DNA of 64,000 bases from positions 2,542,001 through 2,606,000 of the forward strand of contig OX442316.1 in NCBI GenBank assembly GCA_949358305.1. The letters are read 5' to 3'. The DNA comes from Strigamia acuminata. Its lineage: Eukaryota; Arthropoda; Chilopoda; Geophilomorpha; Linotaeniidae. Every line of letters starts with the position of its first letter. Within the stretch, counting starts at the first letter, position 1. Below, in pieces: positions 33,561 through 43,875 of this stretch. Both the position numbers and the translations under genes were made by a program. The notes beneath the pieces are model-generated. The model saw nothing but the letters and a program-made list of their open reading frames with translations, was not told the origin of the DNA and did no database searches.

Positions 33561-36500
33561 ATGGCGTCGGAGGAGAAATGCGACGATTATAAGTCGATCA
33601 AAAAACTAAATGGGACAAATTATGCACAATGGGCGATTGGTGCGAAGTTGTTGTTATCCCAGCAAGGCGTGTGGGACCACGTGACGGGCGACGAGACCGC
33701 GCCGGGTCCCAACGCCACAGCCAAAGAGAAACGGGATTTTAGAGTGCGTGAGAAGCGAGCATGGTCCACGATATGCTTGAGTTGCGAAGAAGCGCAACAG
33801 CTCGTGGCCGTTGCCAAAGATACTTCTAAAGGAGCGTGGGAAGCAATCCGAGATGCTTACCAGCCCACCACACGCGCCCGGAAAGGCAGATTGAGGCGCG
33901 AGTTCCTGCAAATGCATCTAATGGACAATGAGGAGATGATGTGTTTTCTGGCCCGTGTCGACAGAAAAGTCGCGGAACTCGCGAATGTCAAAGTAATACC
34001 GACGGATGAGGAAATTGCATTCCAATACATGGATTTCCTCCCTACAACTTATGAGACTATAAAACAAATAATGTATCACTGGGAGGATTTGGACTTCACC
34101 CCTGCAAAAGTGAAAGACCGATTATTAGGAGAGTATAATCGTTTATTTGAAGCTTCAGACTCCTATGGTATGCGTACACAGGATTCCACTGATAATGCAG
34201 GCGCATTCTTTGGAAAAGGGCGATTCCAACGCGGAAAAGGCGGAAATCAGCCATTTACACCTCGGACTTGTTTTTCCTGTGGCGGCACTGGTCACTTCGC
34301 GAGAGAATGCCCGTCACCGCCCAAACAACAAGCGAATATGCAAAGCCAACGAGGTGGCACCTCTGCACAGCTAGCAAAAGGCACTGCACGAGGACGTGGC
34401 CGTGGTGGAAAGACCAAAAAGGCCAATTTGGGACAAGTTGACATTTTTGATGAGCCCTTGACAATGTTTTCAGCGGCAGTTCACCAAACTGAAGAGGAAG
34501 TCACCTTGTCACCACCATTGTCTTTGATGTCACATTGCGACTTTGATCCGCACTGGTACATAGATACCGGTGCGACAGATCACTTTTCATTTAATAGAAG
34601 TTGGTTCGTGACCTTCAAGCCACTGTCCGGCTATAGTGTCCAGCAGGGGGAAGGGAAGTCTAAAATCGAGGGCATTGGAAACGTGTTGATTACATCTTGT
34701 TATGCAGGCAGATGTAGGGAAATCACACTGCAAAATGTGTATTTTGCGCCAAATTTTAAGAAAAATCTCTTATCGCTGGGCCGGACAGATGAAGCTGGTT
34801 TCACAACTTTTATCAAAAATGGAAAGTTGACCATGTTTAGAGACCGAATTGGTGAGCCTTTCCTTGTTGCAGATAAAACTAATGATCGGATGTACAAAGT
34901 TAACTGCAAAATAGAGGCCAATATTGTGAACACAACTGCACCTTCTGCGCAACAGAGTGCAGCGGTGGGTGGAAATTCGGTCAAAAATGTTGTAAAAAGT
35001 GAAAGTGTCATTAATCCTTTACTAAAAACAGTAGATTTTAAGGCAGCATTACTAAACACATTGAGTGGCGCAGTGCAGACTGCAGCGAAGCAGCAAGTGA
35101 GCGTAAATGCGCTAGTAAATGCGTCAAATCTTAAGAAAAGCGATTTAAATGATACTAACGGGCAAAATAATTCGAATGGGGGAAAAATCGAAAAGATCAA
35201 AGTGAAACCACAGCCAATGGACATTTGGCACTCCAGAATGGGCCATTTTAACGCAAGTGGGATTGCAAAAATGGAAATTTCACCGGATATTTTCGGAGTT
35301 AAACTCTCCGACAAAGAACTTTCACCCTGTGACGCGTGTTCGAAGGCAAAGAGCACTAGGGCAACCTTTTCCCCAATCCCGGAAATTTCTACAAAGGGAA
35401 TTTTGGAAGTAATCCACATGGATCTGTGGGGCCCCCAGCCTTTTAAATCTTTGGGAGGGGCCAGCTATTACCTAATAATTGTAGATGATTATTCGCGTTT
35501 CATGTGGGTGGAAATTATCAAGAATAAGGGGGATACATTTGAGCGCTTCAAACGATGGCAAACACAAGTTGAGCGCAGCACCGGGAAAAAGGTCAAATGC
35601 ATCAAGACAGACAACGGCGGGGAGTTTGTGTCGAAAAAGTGGGATGACTATGCGGCTTCTATTGGGCTTAAGTGCATCCAAACAAACCCCTACTCCCCAG
35701 AAATGAATTCCGTGGCCGAAAGAGCAAACAGAACAATTGTTGGGGGAATTAGAGCCATGCTTTTCGAAAACAATTTTCCAAAGGGTTTGTGGGCAGAATT
35801 AGCCGTGACAGTTGTCTATCTTAAAAATAGATTCCCACATGCAAGCTTGAGTGGGAAAACCCCTTACAACTTGTTTCATAACAAGAAAATGTCGTTGAGA
35901 CATCTAAGATGTATCGGTTCTAAAGTTTTCGTGCACATTCCTTCGCAAACAAGGAGAAGCAAGTTGGAAGAAAGGGCATGGCCTGGGGCCCTAGTCGGTT
36001 ACGCAATTAAGACGCGTGGGTATCGAGTTTGGGACCCCAAGTCCAACCAAGTGATTGCTTCAAAGCATGTAAAGATTAATGAAAATGTTTTTTGGCATGA
36101 ATCGGTGCAATCAAATTCCATCCCACGTGAGCCAGATTTTGTAGCGGCATCATGGGATGAAGATTCAGATGATGAGATCCTACCTGCTGTACAACAGCAA
36201 CAGGTGCCCCCTGTCATACAGCAGTTGTTTCAGGCCCCGAAACATGCGATTCCGAATCCCCAATTAGTCCAACAGGCGGTCGAGCCTGAAGCTGTGGAAG
36301 AAATCGCCCAAGCTGTTGGTGGGATCGAAGAAGAGGAGGAGCAACAAGTGGAAGTTCGGCTTCCAAATCCGACTCTCACCCCCCCACCAGTTAGGAGGAA
36401 CCCACCACGGGGTGTTAAGTTAAAGGGGGACACAGTGAAACAGCGTGCAGCTGCTCCCGAGAAGTTAAAAATTTTAGATATGACACAATGGCAGCGGAGA

Positions 36501-38234
36501 GAAACCGTTAGGCAGAGTGGTGAAACTGCTGGCCAGGTAGATGTAATCTACATAACACCACTTGGCGATAGAATCCGCAGTCGGATTGATGTTGTACGAT
36601 GGTGCAAAGAGGAAAACTATCAGTACGATGGGGGTTGTTTCGACTTTAAGGCAACAGATGAGACCGTTGGGTTCGCCGGTCATGCATCCGTCGAGCCGGA
36701 TACTTTCGAAGAAGCTATGTCCAACCCCAATAAATCCGACTGGCAGGATGCCATGGATGATGAGATTAATATCTTTAATGACAGGAAAGTTTACGAGGAA
36801 GTTGATAAAACCGAGGGGATGAATTTACTGGGAACAAAATGGATTTACAAAATCAAGCGTGACTACACTGGGGCAATTAAGCGTTGGAGAGCACGTTTAG
36901 TTGCGCAAGGTTTTGGGCAGAAGGAGGGAGTTGACTTCACTGAGATATTTTCACCAGTGGTCAACTTTGTTCTCGTGCTTATATTCTTTTGTTCTCTTGT
37001 GGTTCTGCAAGGCTGGCGAGATACACATCTCGACATCAAGTCTGCGTACTTGTACGGAGACCTTGATGTGCCACAATACATTAATATCCCCAAGGGCTTC
37101 CGGACCAAGGAGAACCAACACAAGTGTTGGCGTCTAGTCAAATCCTTATACGGACTTCACCAGTCCGGAAGGATGTGGTATTTCAAGCTCCACGAACGAT
37201 TACTGGAAATAGGATTTACTCCAGTCTTAGGACTGAATTGCGTATATAATTACGGCTCAGATGCCGTACTTTTGTTTTACGTGGACGACATTGTTTTGTT
37301 TAGTCGTGATGCTTTCGTTGAACAATGTATCATCGAGTGGATTCAAGAGAGCTTTGAAATTGTCAACCTTGGACCGGTGACTCTTTTATTAGGGATTCAT
37401 TTTGAAAGGAAAAATGGGGACATTTTAGTACATCAAAAGAGTTATATTGCGAAATTAGTCGAGAAATACGACATTGATCCGTGCCATAAAATTAAAATCC
37501 CAGTCACAGTCGGTACCATGATACAGAAGGTACAACCGGGTGAACAAATAAACTCGACGTTCCCATACAGGTCCCTAGTAGGGAGTTTACTCTTTATCGC
37601 GAATAGAACGCGTCCAGATATTCTCTTCAGCGTTATTGTATTATCTCAATACAATGAGACCCATTCTAACAGGCATGTTAAAATGCTAATACAAGTGTTG
37701 AGATATCTGGCGAATACCCCCAACTATGTTATCAACCTGGCAAATTGTAAGAACAATAATTTAACGGTTTACACCGACGCGTCCTTTGCCTTGGATCAAG
37801 ACAGTAGGAGAAGCTTTGGTGGCCACATAGTTTATTTAGGAGGGGTTCCGATTTCATGGAATTGTCGAAAACAATCCATGACTTCATTGAGTATAATGGA
37901 AAGCGAATTTCTCGCAGTTGTCGATGGCGTGAGAGAAGTGATATGGCTTGAACGCCTGTACGAAGCCGATATCATCTTGTGTTTCAACCGAAATGTCCCT
38001 TGCGTCTACGCCGATAGCATGCCGGCAATCAATTATGCGAAAAACAAGATCGAGAACCGTGCAAATAAACATATAGATGTTAAATTGCACTTTCTTCGTG
38101 ATTGGTATGAAAAAGGCGTGTTTAGTATTAAACATGTGCCTGGCGAATTGAACATCGCGGATTTGATGACAAAATGGTTGCCGCGCCCCAGATTATGTCA
38201 GCTCTGTGAGCATATTTTTGTTGCAGTCAAATAG
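33561..38234 (+). CDS. Copia family B gag-pol polyprotein, copy 2
   Basis: 1557 aa, same start and stop context and the same domains as copy 1 at +6265 bp. It differs from copy 1 at codon 1117 (GGT Gly at 36909), giving the family-typical VAQGF box in the reverse transcriptase. All catalytic motifs are present (protease DTGATDH, integrase D-D-E, RT YVDD, RNase H). With LTR 2 upstream and the truncated LTR 3 downstream, this is the better candidate for an active polyprotein, although the damaged 3' LTR would affect full-length cycling. Confidence 0.95.
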   Translation: MASEEKCDDYKSIKKLNGTNYAQWAIGAKLLLSQQGVWDHVTGDETAPGPNATAKEKRDFRVREKRAWSTICLSCEEAQQLVAVAKDTSKGAWEAIRDAYQPTTRARKGRLRREFLQMHLMDNEEMMCFLARVDRKVAELANVKVIPTDEEIAFQYMDFLPTTYETIKQIMYHWEDLDFTPAKVKDRLLGEYNRLFEASDSYGMRTQDSTDNAGAFFGKGRFQRGKGGNQPFTPRTCFSCGGTGHFARECPSPPKQQANMQSQRGGTSAQLAKGTARGRGRGGKTKKANLGQVDIFDEPLTMFSAAVHQTEEEVTLSPPLSLMSHCDFDPHWYIDTGATDHFSFNRSWFVTFKPLSGYSVQQGEGKSKIEGIGNVLITSCYAGRCREITLQNVYFAPNFKKNLLSLGRTDEAGFTTFIKNGKLTMFRDRIGEPFLVADKTNDRMYKVNCKIEANIVNTTAPSAQQSAAVGGNSVKNVVKSESVINPLLKTVDFKAALLNTLSGAVQTAAKQQVSVNALVNASNLKKSDLNDTNGQNNSNGGKIEKIKVKPQPMDIWHSRMGHFNASGIAKMEISPDIFGVKLSDKELSPCDACSKAKSTRATFSPIPEISTKGILEVIHMDLWGPQPFKSLGGASYYLIIVDDYSRFMWVEIIKNKGDTFERFKRWQTQVERSTGKKVKCIKTDNGGEFVSKKWDDYAASIGLKCIQTNPYSPEMNSVAERANRTIVGGIRAMLFENNFPKGLWAELAVTVVYLKNRFPHASLSGKTPYNLFHNKKMSLRHLRCIGSKVFVHIPSQTRRSKLEERAWPGALVGYAIKTRGYRVWDPKSNQVIASKHVKINENVFWHESVQSNSIPREPDFVAASWDEDSDDEILPAVQQQQVPPVIQQLFQAPKHAIPNPQLVQQAVEPEAVEEIAQAVGGIEEEEEQQVEVRLPNPTLTPPPVRRNPPRGVKLKGDTVKQRAAAPEKLKILDMTQWQRRETVRQSGETAGQVDVIYITPLGDRIRSRIDVVRWCKEENYQYDGGCFDFKATDETVGFAGHASVEPDTFEEAMSNPNKSDWQDAMDDEINIFNDRKVYEEVDKTEGMNLLGTKWIYKIKRDYTGAIKRWRARLVAQGFGQKEGVDFTEIFSPVVNFVLVLIFFCSLVVLQGWRDTHLDIKSAYLYGDLDVPQYINIPKGFRTKENQHKCWRLVKSLYGLHQSGRMWYFKLHERLLEIGFTPVLGLNCVYNYGSDAVLLFYVDDIVLFSRDAFVEQCIIEWIQESFEIVNLGPVTLLLGIHFERKNGDILVHQKSYIAKLVEKYDIDPCHKIKIPVTVGTMIQKVQPGEQINSTFPYRSLVGSLLFIANRTRPDILFSVIVLSQYNETHSNRHVKMLIQVLRYLANTPNYVINLANCKNNNLTVYTDASFALDQDSRRSFGGHIVYLGGVPISWNCRKQSMTSLSIMESEFLAVVDGVREVIWLERLYEADIILCFNRNVPCVYADSMPAINYAKNKIENRANKHIDVKLHFLRDWYEKGVFSIKHVPGELNIADLMTKWLPRPRLCQLCEHIFVAVK

Positions 38235-38251
38235 TTGCGCAAAGGGGGATT

Positions 38252-38693
38252 TGTTGGGATATGCCCAACTGTTTGAGATTTATTAGTTGCATATTTATGG
38301 CTAAATGCAACGTGCATGTCTTTACTTTGCTGTGACTTAGTTAAACTAGTTGATCCTGATTTTTTACCCTGCTTGTTATGTGCCGCAACTAGTTTATTTA
38401 CTTGTAAAGATGTGCCTTCTCGTCGTCCGCTCAAATGAGCAATATTCGTTTAGTTTTTCCATTGCTTTTGAGTTGTTTATCGCTTATTTGCTCCTCCCTT
38501 ATTGTTTATCATGTAAAGGACAAGTCATTGCTTGCTAACAATGATTTGTTCTATTGTAAGCTTGTATTCATACTTTGAGGGCGGCTAGCCTCAAAGCAGT
38601 CGTTTTTACTGTGGTTCGTGACGATTAAAGATGGCGGTCGCGCAATGCGAGTTCCCGCACCCATTAAATCATGTCTCAGCTCTATTTTCCTGA
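38252..38693 (+). repeat. Copia family B LTR 3, 3'-truncated
   Basis: Matches LTRs 1 and 2 up to TATTTTCCTGA and lacks the following TGTCCGGCGCC...CATCA. The Ty3 pol frame continues directly from here. Confidence 0.88.
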
Positions 38694-41679
38694 AACTTTT
38701 AACGATTATTTTTCAGCGATCACATTACGTAAACCCGAGAGACGATTGAAAGGCGCGGATCAAAATGCTTTAGAAACGGTTGGAAGTTTCTGGGACGACA
38801 TTTTATATCGGGGAAAAACGAAATTAACGGAGATATTTGTGGTCAAAAACCTCGGCCGACCATTATTGGACGGCGACACATGTGAGGATTTAGGGATCGT
38901 GAAACGCGTACAACACGTAAAAACGACGGAGACAAGTCACACTTCAGTACGACCGGAAATCGAATATCCTGAACTTTTCCAGGGTCTTGGACGTGTCAAA
39001 ATCCCGTACAAAATTCGATTACGAGATGGAGCGATTCCGCATGCTTTGACCACACCGCGTCGTGCCCCGATTCCGAAATTGAACGAGATTAAGAAAAATT
39101 TGGATAAAATGTTACTGTTGGGCGTTATTGTACCAGTGGACGAACCAACCGATTGGTGTTCTGGCCTCGTTACAGTTCCGAAACCAGATGGGACCATCCG
39201 CATGTGCGTCGACTACGTCCCACTCAATGTTTACATCAAACGCGAAATTTTTCCGATGCCAAACACAGAGAATTTATTCGGACGCCTGGGAAAAGCGAAA
39301 TATTTTTCGAAATTAGATGCGAATCATGGATTTTGGCAATGCGAGTTGGACGAAGAATCCCAACTCCTCACCACGTTTATAACGCCATTCGGACGTTTTA
39401 AGTTTACTCGTTTACCATTCGGGATCACGGCAGCTCCAGAAGTTTTTCAAAAACGGATGACAGAGATTCTTGAGGGACTGATGGGTGTCCAATGTAACGT
39501 CGACGACATTTTAGTTTACGGAGACACGATCGAAGAACACGACGAACGATTGCGGGCTGTTTTAAAACGATTATTTGAGAAAAACGTAACGATGAACAAA
39601 GAAAAATGCGTTTTCGGCGTAACGAGCATTAAATTTTTGGGCCATGTTATCGATTCCAATGGAGTACACATCGACGAAGATCGAATCGAGGCAATAGCAA
39701 AAATGGCCGCACCGCAGAACAAATCGGAACTTCGTAGTTTTCTTGGCACGATTAATTACTTGGGACGTTTCATCCCACATTTAGCTACGGTAGCTCATCC
39801 GCTGAACGAATTATTACGAGAGAAAAACGAATACTTGTGGAGCCCGATACAAAACGAGGCGTTTGTGAAATTAAAACTCGCACTATCGGCTAAACCTGTC
39901 CTTGCGTGGTTCGATCCAAAGAGAGAAACCGTAATCTCTTCCGACGCATCCAGTTACGGAGTTGGAGCTGTTTTGAAACAAAAACAGGATAGCGGCGAAT
40001 TTCGACCGATTGCATACGCGGCAAAAACATTTACATCAGCTCAAACGAATTGGGCACAAATTGATAAGGAGGGGTACGCGCTCACTTGGGCGTGCGACCG
40101 CTTCCAAGATTTCATTACAGGTATTCCTATTCGATTAGAGACCGATCACAAGCCGCTCGTCCCGATCTTTATGACGAAACCACTGGACGAATTAACTCCG
40201 AAACTCCAGAGGATGCGCTTACGGTTACAGCGTCACGCTTATACGGTAGTTCATATTGCGGGAAAAGATTTAGGGCTAGCCGATACTCTCTCTCGCCGAC
40301 CAATCGAAAGAACTGGAGACGATTACGATTTGGATCAAGAAATTGTCGCTTACGTACGTTTGGTGGCCGAGTCGTTTCCAACCACGGACGAACGACTGCA
40401 GCAGATTGTGAAAGCACAACGGGACGACGAAATTTGCAAACATTTGATCCAATTTTCACGACATTGTTGGCCGCCGAAAAACGAAGTTCCTCCGCTACTT
40501 AAAGATTACTGGCAACATCGAACGGATCTGACAGTCGACGAGGGAATTTTACTCAAAGCATCTCGTATTGTAATTCCGCCAGCTCTTCAGAAGGAAACAT
40601 TGGCAAAAATTCACGATGCCCATCTCGGAATAACCAAATGCAGAGCATTGGCAAAACAATCTGTTTGGTGGCCTGGTTTGTCAACACAACTTGAAAAATT
40701 AGTTAAGAATTGTCCGGAATGCATCAAAGAGACGATAAATCGACACGAGCCATTAATGCCATCCGAATTCCCGAAACGGCCATGGCAAAAGATTGCGATG
40801 GATTTGTTTAAACTCGAAAACAAATGGTACCTCCTCGTCACCGATTATTTCTCGCGATTTCCATTTATTTACCCAATGTCAAGTCTTCACGAGCGGACAA
40901 CAATAACACATTTAAAATCTTTATTCTCAGAGCAAGGATCACCGGAAATTGTTTACAGCGACAACGGGACACACTTTGGACCATTGTTAAACTCCGAATT
41001 TAGAGAATTTGCCAAAGAATGGAAGTTCACACACGTTACGAGCAGCCCCGGATTTCCTCAAAGTAACGGATTTGTCGAAGCTGCGGTAAAAATTATAAAA
41101 CGGAGTTTAAAGAAAGCAGACGATGGATATCGGGCACTGCAATTATATCGCGCGACTCCCCTCGCAAATGGATTCTCACCTGCCGAACTTCTAAATGGAA
41201 GAGCCATTCGAAATTTATCAGTCCCAGTCATCAGCTCAAAACTGATCCCAAAAACACCTGACGAATCGATATTACTTCGAAAAGAAGAAGACAGACGGAA
41301 CGCGCAAAAGAAAAATTACGATAAACATCACGGAGTCCGAGAATTAATCCCACTAAAAGTCGGTGAAGATGTCTGGATCACCGATTTACGACGAGAAGGA
41401 CGGATTAAACAACTCGATTCATCACCCAGATCGTACATCATTGAAACTGATAAACGAACAATTCGACGGAACCGATTCCATTTATTACCACTTCCCAGCG
41501 TTACTCTGGAAACCGAGAATGAGGAGGCGATTCCCGAAGAAAAAGAAGAAGAACCAATTAACACAGATCACTCAGCAGCTCCTAACAAAGAAGTCACTTG
41601 TCCTAGGGCTCCCACAGGATCTTCGTACGTTACTAGATCGGGCAGAGGAGTAAAGCAACCGAATCGTTTGAATTTATAA
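38688..41679 (+). CDS. Ty3-type gag-pol, 3' part (RT, RNase H, integrase)
   Basis: Frame open to TAA at 41677. The first residues continue the protease region interrupted at 25721. Reverse transcriptase follows with the palm box VPKPDGTIRMCVDY (about 39175) and the catalytic box NVDDILVYG (about 39500). RNase H has SSDASSYGVG (about 39940). The integrase has the HHCC finger H-x4-H...C-x2-C (40608-40730), then catalytic Asp in AMDLF (40797), Asp in YSDNGTHF (40957) and Glu in FVEAAVK (about 41075). No chromodomain is visible after the integrase. The apparent N-terminal methionine at 38671 (MSQLYF) lies in copia LTR sequence and is not a real start. The gene is intact except for the insertion. 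Confidence 0.92.
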
Positions 41680-41707
41680 GAAAAAAAAAAGAGCTTAAAA
41701 GGGGAGA

Positions 41708-41873
41708 TGTGTAATTGGCTAGTGTTACGTACGTCGTACATACGTACGACGTGTCCTGATTGGTCAGCTGTTACTGACCAGTCGTATATATGTTACCTGT
41801 TTTCATTTGAATAAACACTTGTTAGTTAACCATTGAACTGATCAGTCATTCATTCGTCATTCCTGATAATACA
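41708..41873 (+). repeat. 3' LTR of the Ty3-type element
   Basis: 166 bp, matching 24533-24698 except one C/G difference near the middle, and followed by GTAAA. Confidence 0.93.
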
Positions 41874-42079
41874 GTAAAGAAAAGCTTTCTATCAATTTCT
41901 GTTTGGTGGTTGCTATTTCGTTGGTTACTACGCATATCCGGATTTGAGGAGGCCTTGTTAAAAAAATTAAATATTGAATTAAATATCGAATATCTAATAT
42001 TAATGCAGTGGAATGTAGAAAATCCAATATAAAGTGGTCTAAAGACTAGAAATGCAAATGTTTTGGATGTAAATACAAT

Positions 42080-42375
42080 TGAATCCAGGATAAGGTCATT
42101 GAAGCTGCAAAGTGGACAAATTTCAAAGTTTGGTAATTGTTTTCTTTGGATTTCCTCTAACTGCCTCTTTATGAGGTTTGAAAACAGTTCAGGCATTCAC
42201 AGATTCTGTAGTTCAATTGTTGGGAATTCGTCTCTGCATGTCATGTCCATGCAGGTGATGTGGCATTTGTTATTGCTGAGGAGAAACTCGGCGTGCTGTG
42301 AGATACAATTGGAGCAGAAAAGGTGGCCTCGTAGGCAATGTCTAATCTGTTCCACTAAGAATTTAGGATCCGCCT
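42080..42375 (-). pseudogene. RNF216/TRIAD3-like RING-type (RBR) E3 ligase fragment with in-frame TGA
   Basis: Read on the minus strand from 42375: a cysteine-rich block containing CLRGHLFCSNCI, then CHITCMDMTC-DEFPTIEL, and farther on ICPLCSFNDLILDS. The spacing and the companions GH.FC, C-x3-C...FPT.EL and CP.CSF..LLDS match the first RING and following segment of RNF216-type RBR ubiquitin ligases. One TGA (42199-42197) interrupts the frame between ELQNL and MPELF, and both sides are in the same frame. The first CxxC pair of the RING would be in an upstream exon that I could not find. A splice acceptor (GTTGAG/GCG) could begin the fragment. It could be a pseudogene or a partial gene whose remaining exons were displaced by the Ty3 insertion next door. 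Confidence 0.6.
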
Positions 42376-42399
42376 CAACGTTAAGTAAATGAATGAATT

Positions 42400-43870
42400 A
42401 GATTAATGTAAATTAGCCTTGTGTACTGTATACAATCCCCTAATGCTGGACTTGCCGAATGGGATACCTGGAACTTCACGGTTTTCTGGTGTGCGTGGAA
42501 ATAAATTTTGTTTTAAAATTTGCCATTCTCTTTCTTGCAGAACTGGCAATAAGCCGCAAAGATTGCAAGTCCTGATCAGGATCAATCTGTTCTCTAACGG
42601 ACTGAAAACGTAGTAGTGTTTTCTAAAAATTAAAACGTTTTAATTTATAAAACATTGTTCATGCATTACGTTTGTATCAGCCGGGCATTATAATAACAGT
42701 ATAGATAAAGATTAAGATGAGAGCAGTAATACCGAAATTATCGGTAAACTGTGCAAAACCGGTAATTTTGTTACTATTAAAACTAGTCATTTTGCCTACA
42801 AAAATGGAGCTATCACTTTTCTATCTATCTATTCTTTTAGAATTCTGGCTTCGCAACTTCTATTAACAATGTTGTTTGGACAATGGCAGTTGAATTTAAA
42901 TCCAGCTTGAAGAATGGCACTCGTCAAACTCATAGGATGAGTCTGGTTCGTTATTCGAGCGCTGATTGTCGCGGCGCTCCCTCTGTGTTAATGTTCTGCG
43001 GTTAGCTTCTTCAGAATCTATTCTTGGAGGCACCATCACAAACTGAATTTAAAAACGGTAAAAAAAACCTTTATTTTTTCTTGGTATATATTTCCCTTCA
43101 ACCGGAAATATAGCCGCCCTTGTCGTAATATTTGTTTGAAACATTGTACTTACGGTACTTGAGCCCTTTCTACTACTTCTGCTTCAGCTGGTTGTGCAAC
43201 ATCTTGCACAAACCAGCGCTCCTACTATCTGTGGGCCTATGAAAAACTACATACGGCATACATTTGACGCAGAGATGGGTGATAAAATATCTCTATATTT
43301 GGATGCCAGGTGATGGTTGAGTGACCGTGAGGAGATTATATCCGGGGACACGGGAAAAGTTCCTTCGCGTATGATATGTTTTATCGGTGTTCATGTGCCA
43401 GGTCCAGTAAGCCAAGGCTGCTGATAAGCTTGGTGAAAATGGGCCACGACGTTCTAATTAAATTGTATTTTCCAGATAACCAAGCTGAGTTTGCTACAGA
43501 ACAGATAAAATGGAAAACCAATTTATTTATTAGTAAATTCAATTCGAAATGTCATTACACGGAACCATGCAGCAAATACTTTTCATGTACAATAGTTACA
43601 ATAACTGGCGCAAAATGAACAAACGCGGAAAATAAACAGTCAGGCTTAATTGCTGTTTATAAAAACATCAAAAACCACAGAAACAAAAACTCTGAATGCA
43701 CCTACTGTTTAATTAAAAAATCATATAACGCATCTACCGAAAGATAAATTACAATGTCATTAATTTTCTGTTTTAACACCTTTATTTTGTATTTTTAATA
43801 ATGTTACAGGTTGATTATTTGTGCTGGATATTGTTAGTGATTAGTCTATCTTACAAATTGAATTAAATAT
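42400..43870 (-). other. Possible coding exons, otherwise noncoding
   Basis: Two minus-strand stretches look exon-like. About 43202-43155 ends ...VVERAQVP at a GTAAGT donor. About 43030-42890 (acceptor AAG or TTCAG) reads IDSEEANRRTLTQRERRDNQ and ends SSSWI-stop. A third open stretch lies at about 42604-42480 after TTTTCAG. They could belong to the RNF216-like gene but I cannot join them in phase with confidence. The rest (43260-43870) shows nothing clear except an AATAAA on the minus strand at 43786-43781, likely the poly(A) signal of the DEG/ENaC gene. Confidence 0.3.
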
Positions 43871-43875
43871 ACATC

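Larger units (their letters stand above)
25722..38693 (+). mobile_element. Tandem copia array, LTR-body-LTR-body-LTR (family B)
   Basis: Three LTRs start at 25722, 31987 and 38252, exactly 6265 bp apart, and enclose two full bodies. LTRs 1 and 2 run TGTTGGGATATG to CTCATCA (466-467 bp). LTR 3 stops at TTTTCCTGA (38693), about 24 bp short of the full end, where Ty3 pol resumes. TGGTAGCAGAGGATGG (initiator tRNA-Met primer site) follows LTRs 1 and 2 by two bases, and AAAGGGGGAT precedes LTRs 2 and 3. The two bodies differ at very few positions: one codon in pol, a T-run in the leader, and a T-run in LTR 2. The middle LTR serves both copies. The array replaces a point in the Ty3 protease. Confidence 0.93.
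24533..41873 (+). mobile_element. Ty3/mdg4-type LTR retrotransposon, interrupted by a copia array
   Basis: The 166-bp LTRs at 24533-24698 and 41708-41873 (TGTGTAATTGG...GATAATACA) differ at one base that I can see (GGTGAGC versus GGTCAGC). The 5-bp duplication GTAAA flanks them (24528-24532, 41874-41878). TGGTGGCAGCGG directly after the 5' LTR is the likely primer site (tRNA not identified). A purine run (AAAAGGGGAGA) precedes the 3' LTR. The gene order protease-RT-RNase H-integrase is that of Ty3. Without the copia array it would be about 4.4 kb, and its gag-pol would be one frame. The insertion sits in the protease. Confidence 0.93.

Noticed and set aside
38671-38687. ATG at 38671 as the start of a separate Ty3 pol ORF
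   Set aside because: These codons lie in the copia LTR; the Ty3 frame begins after the LTR and originally continued from the protease at 25721.
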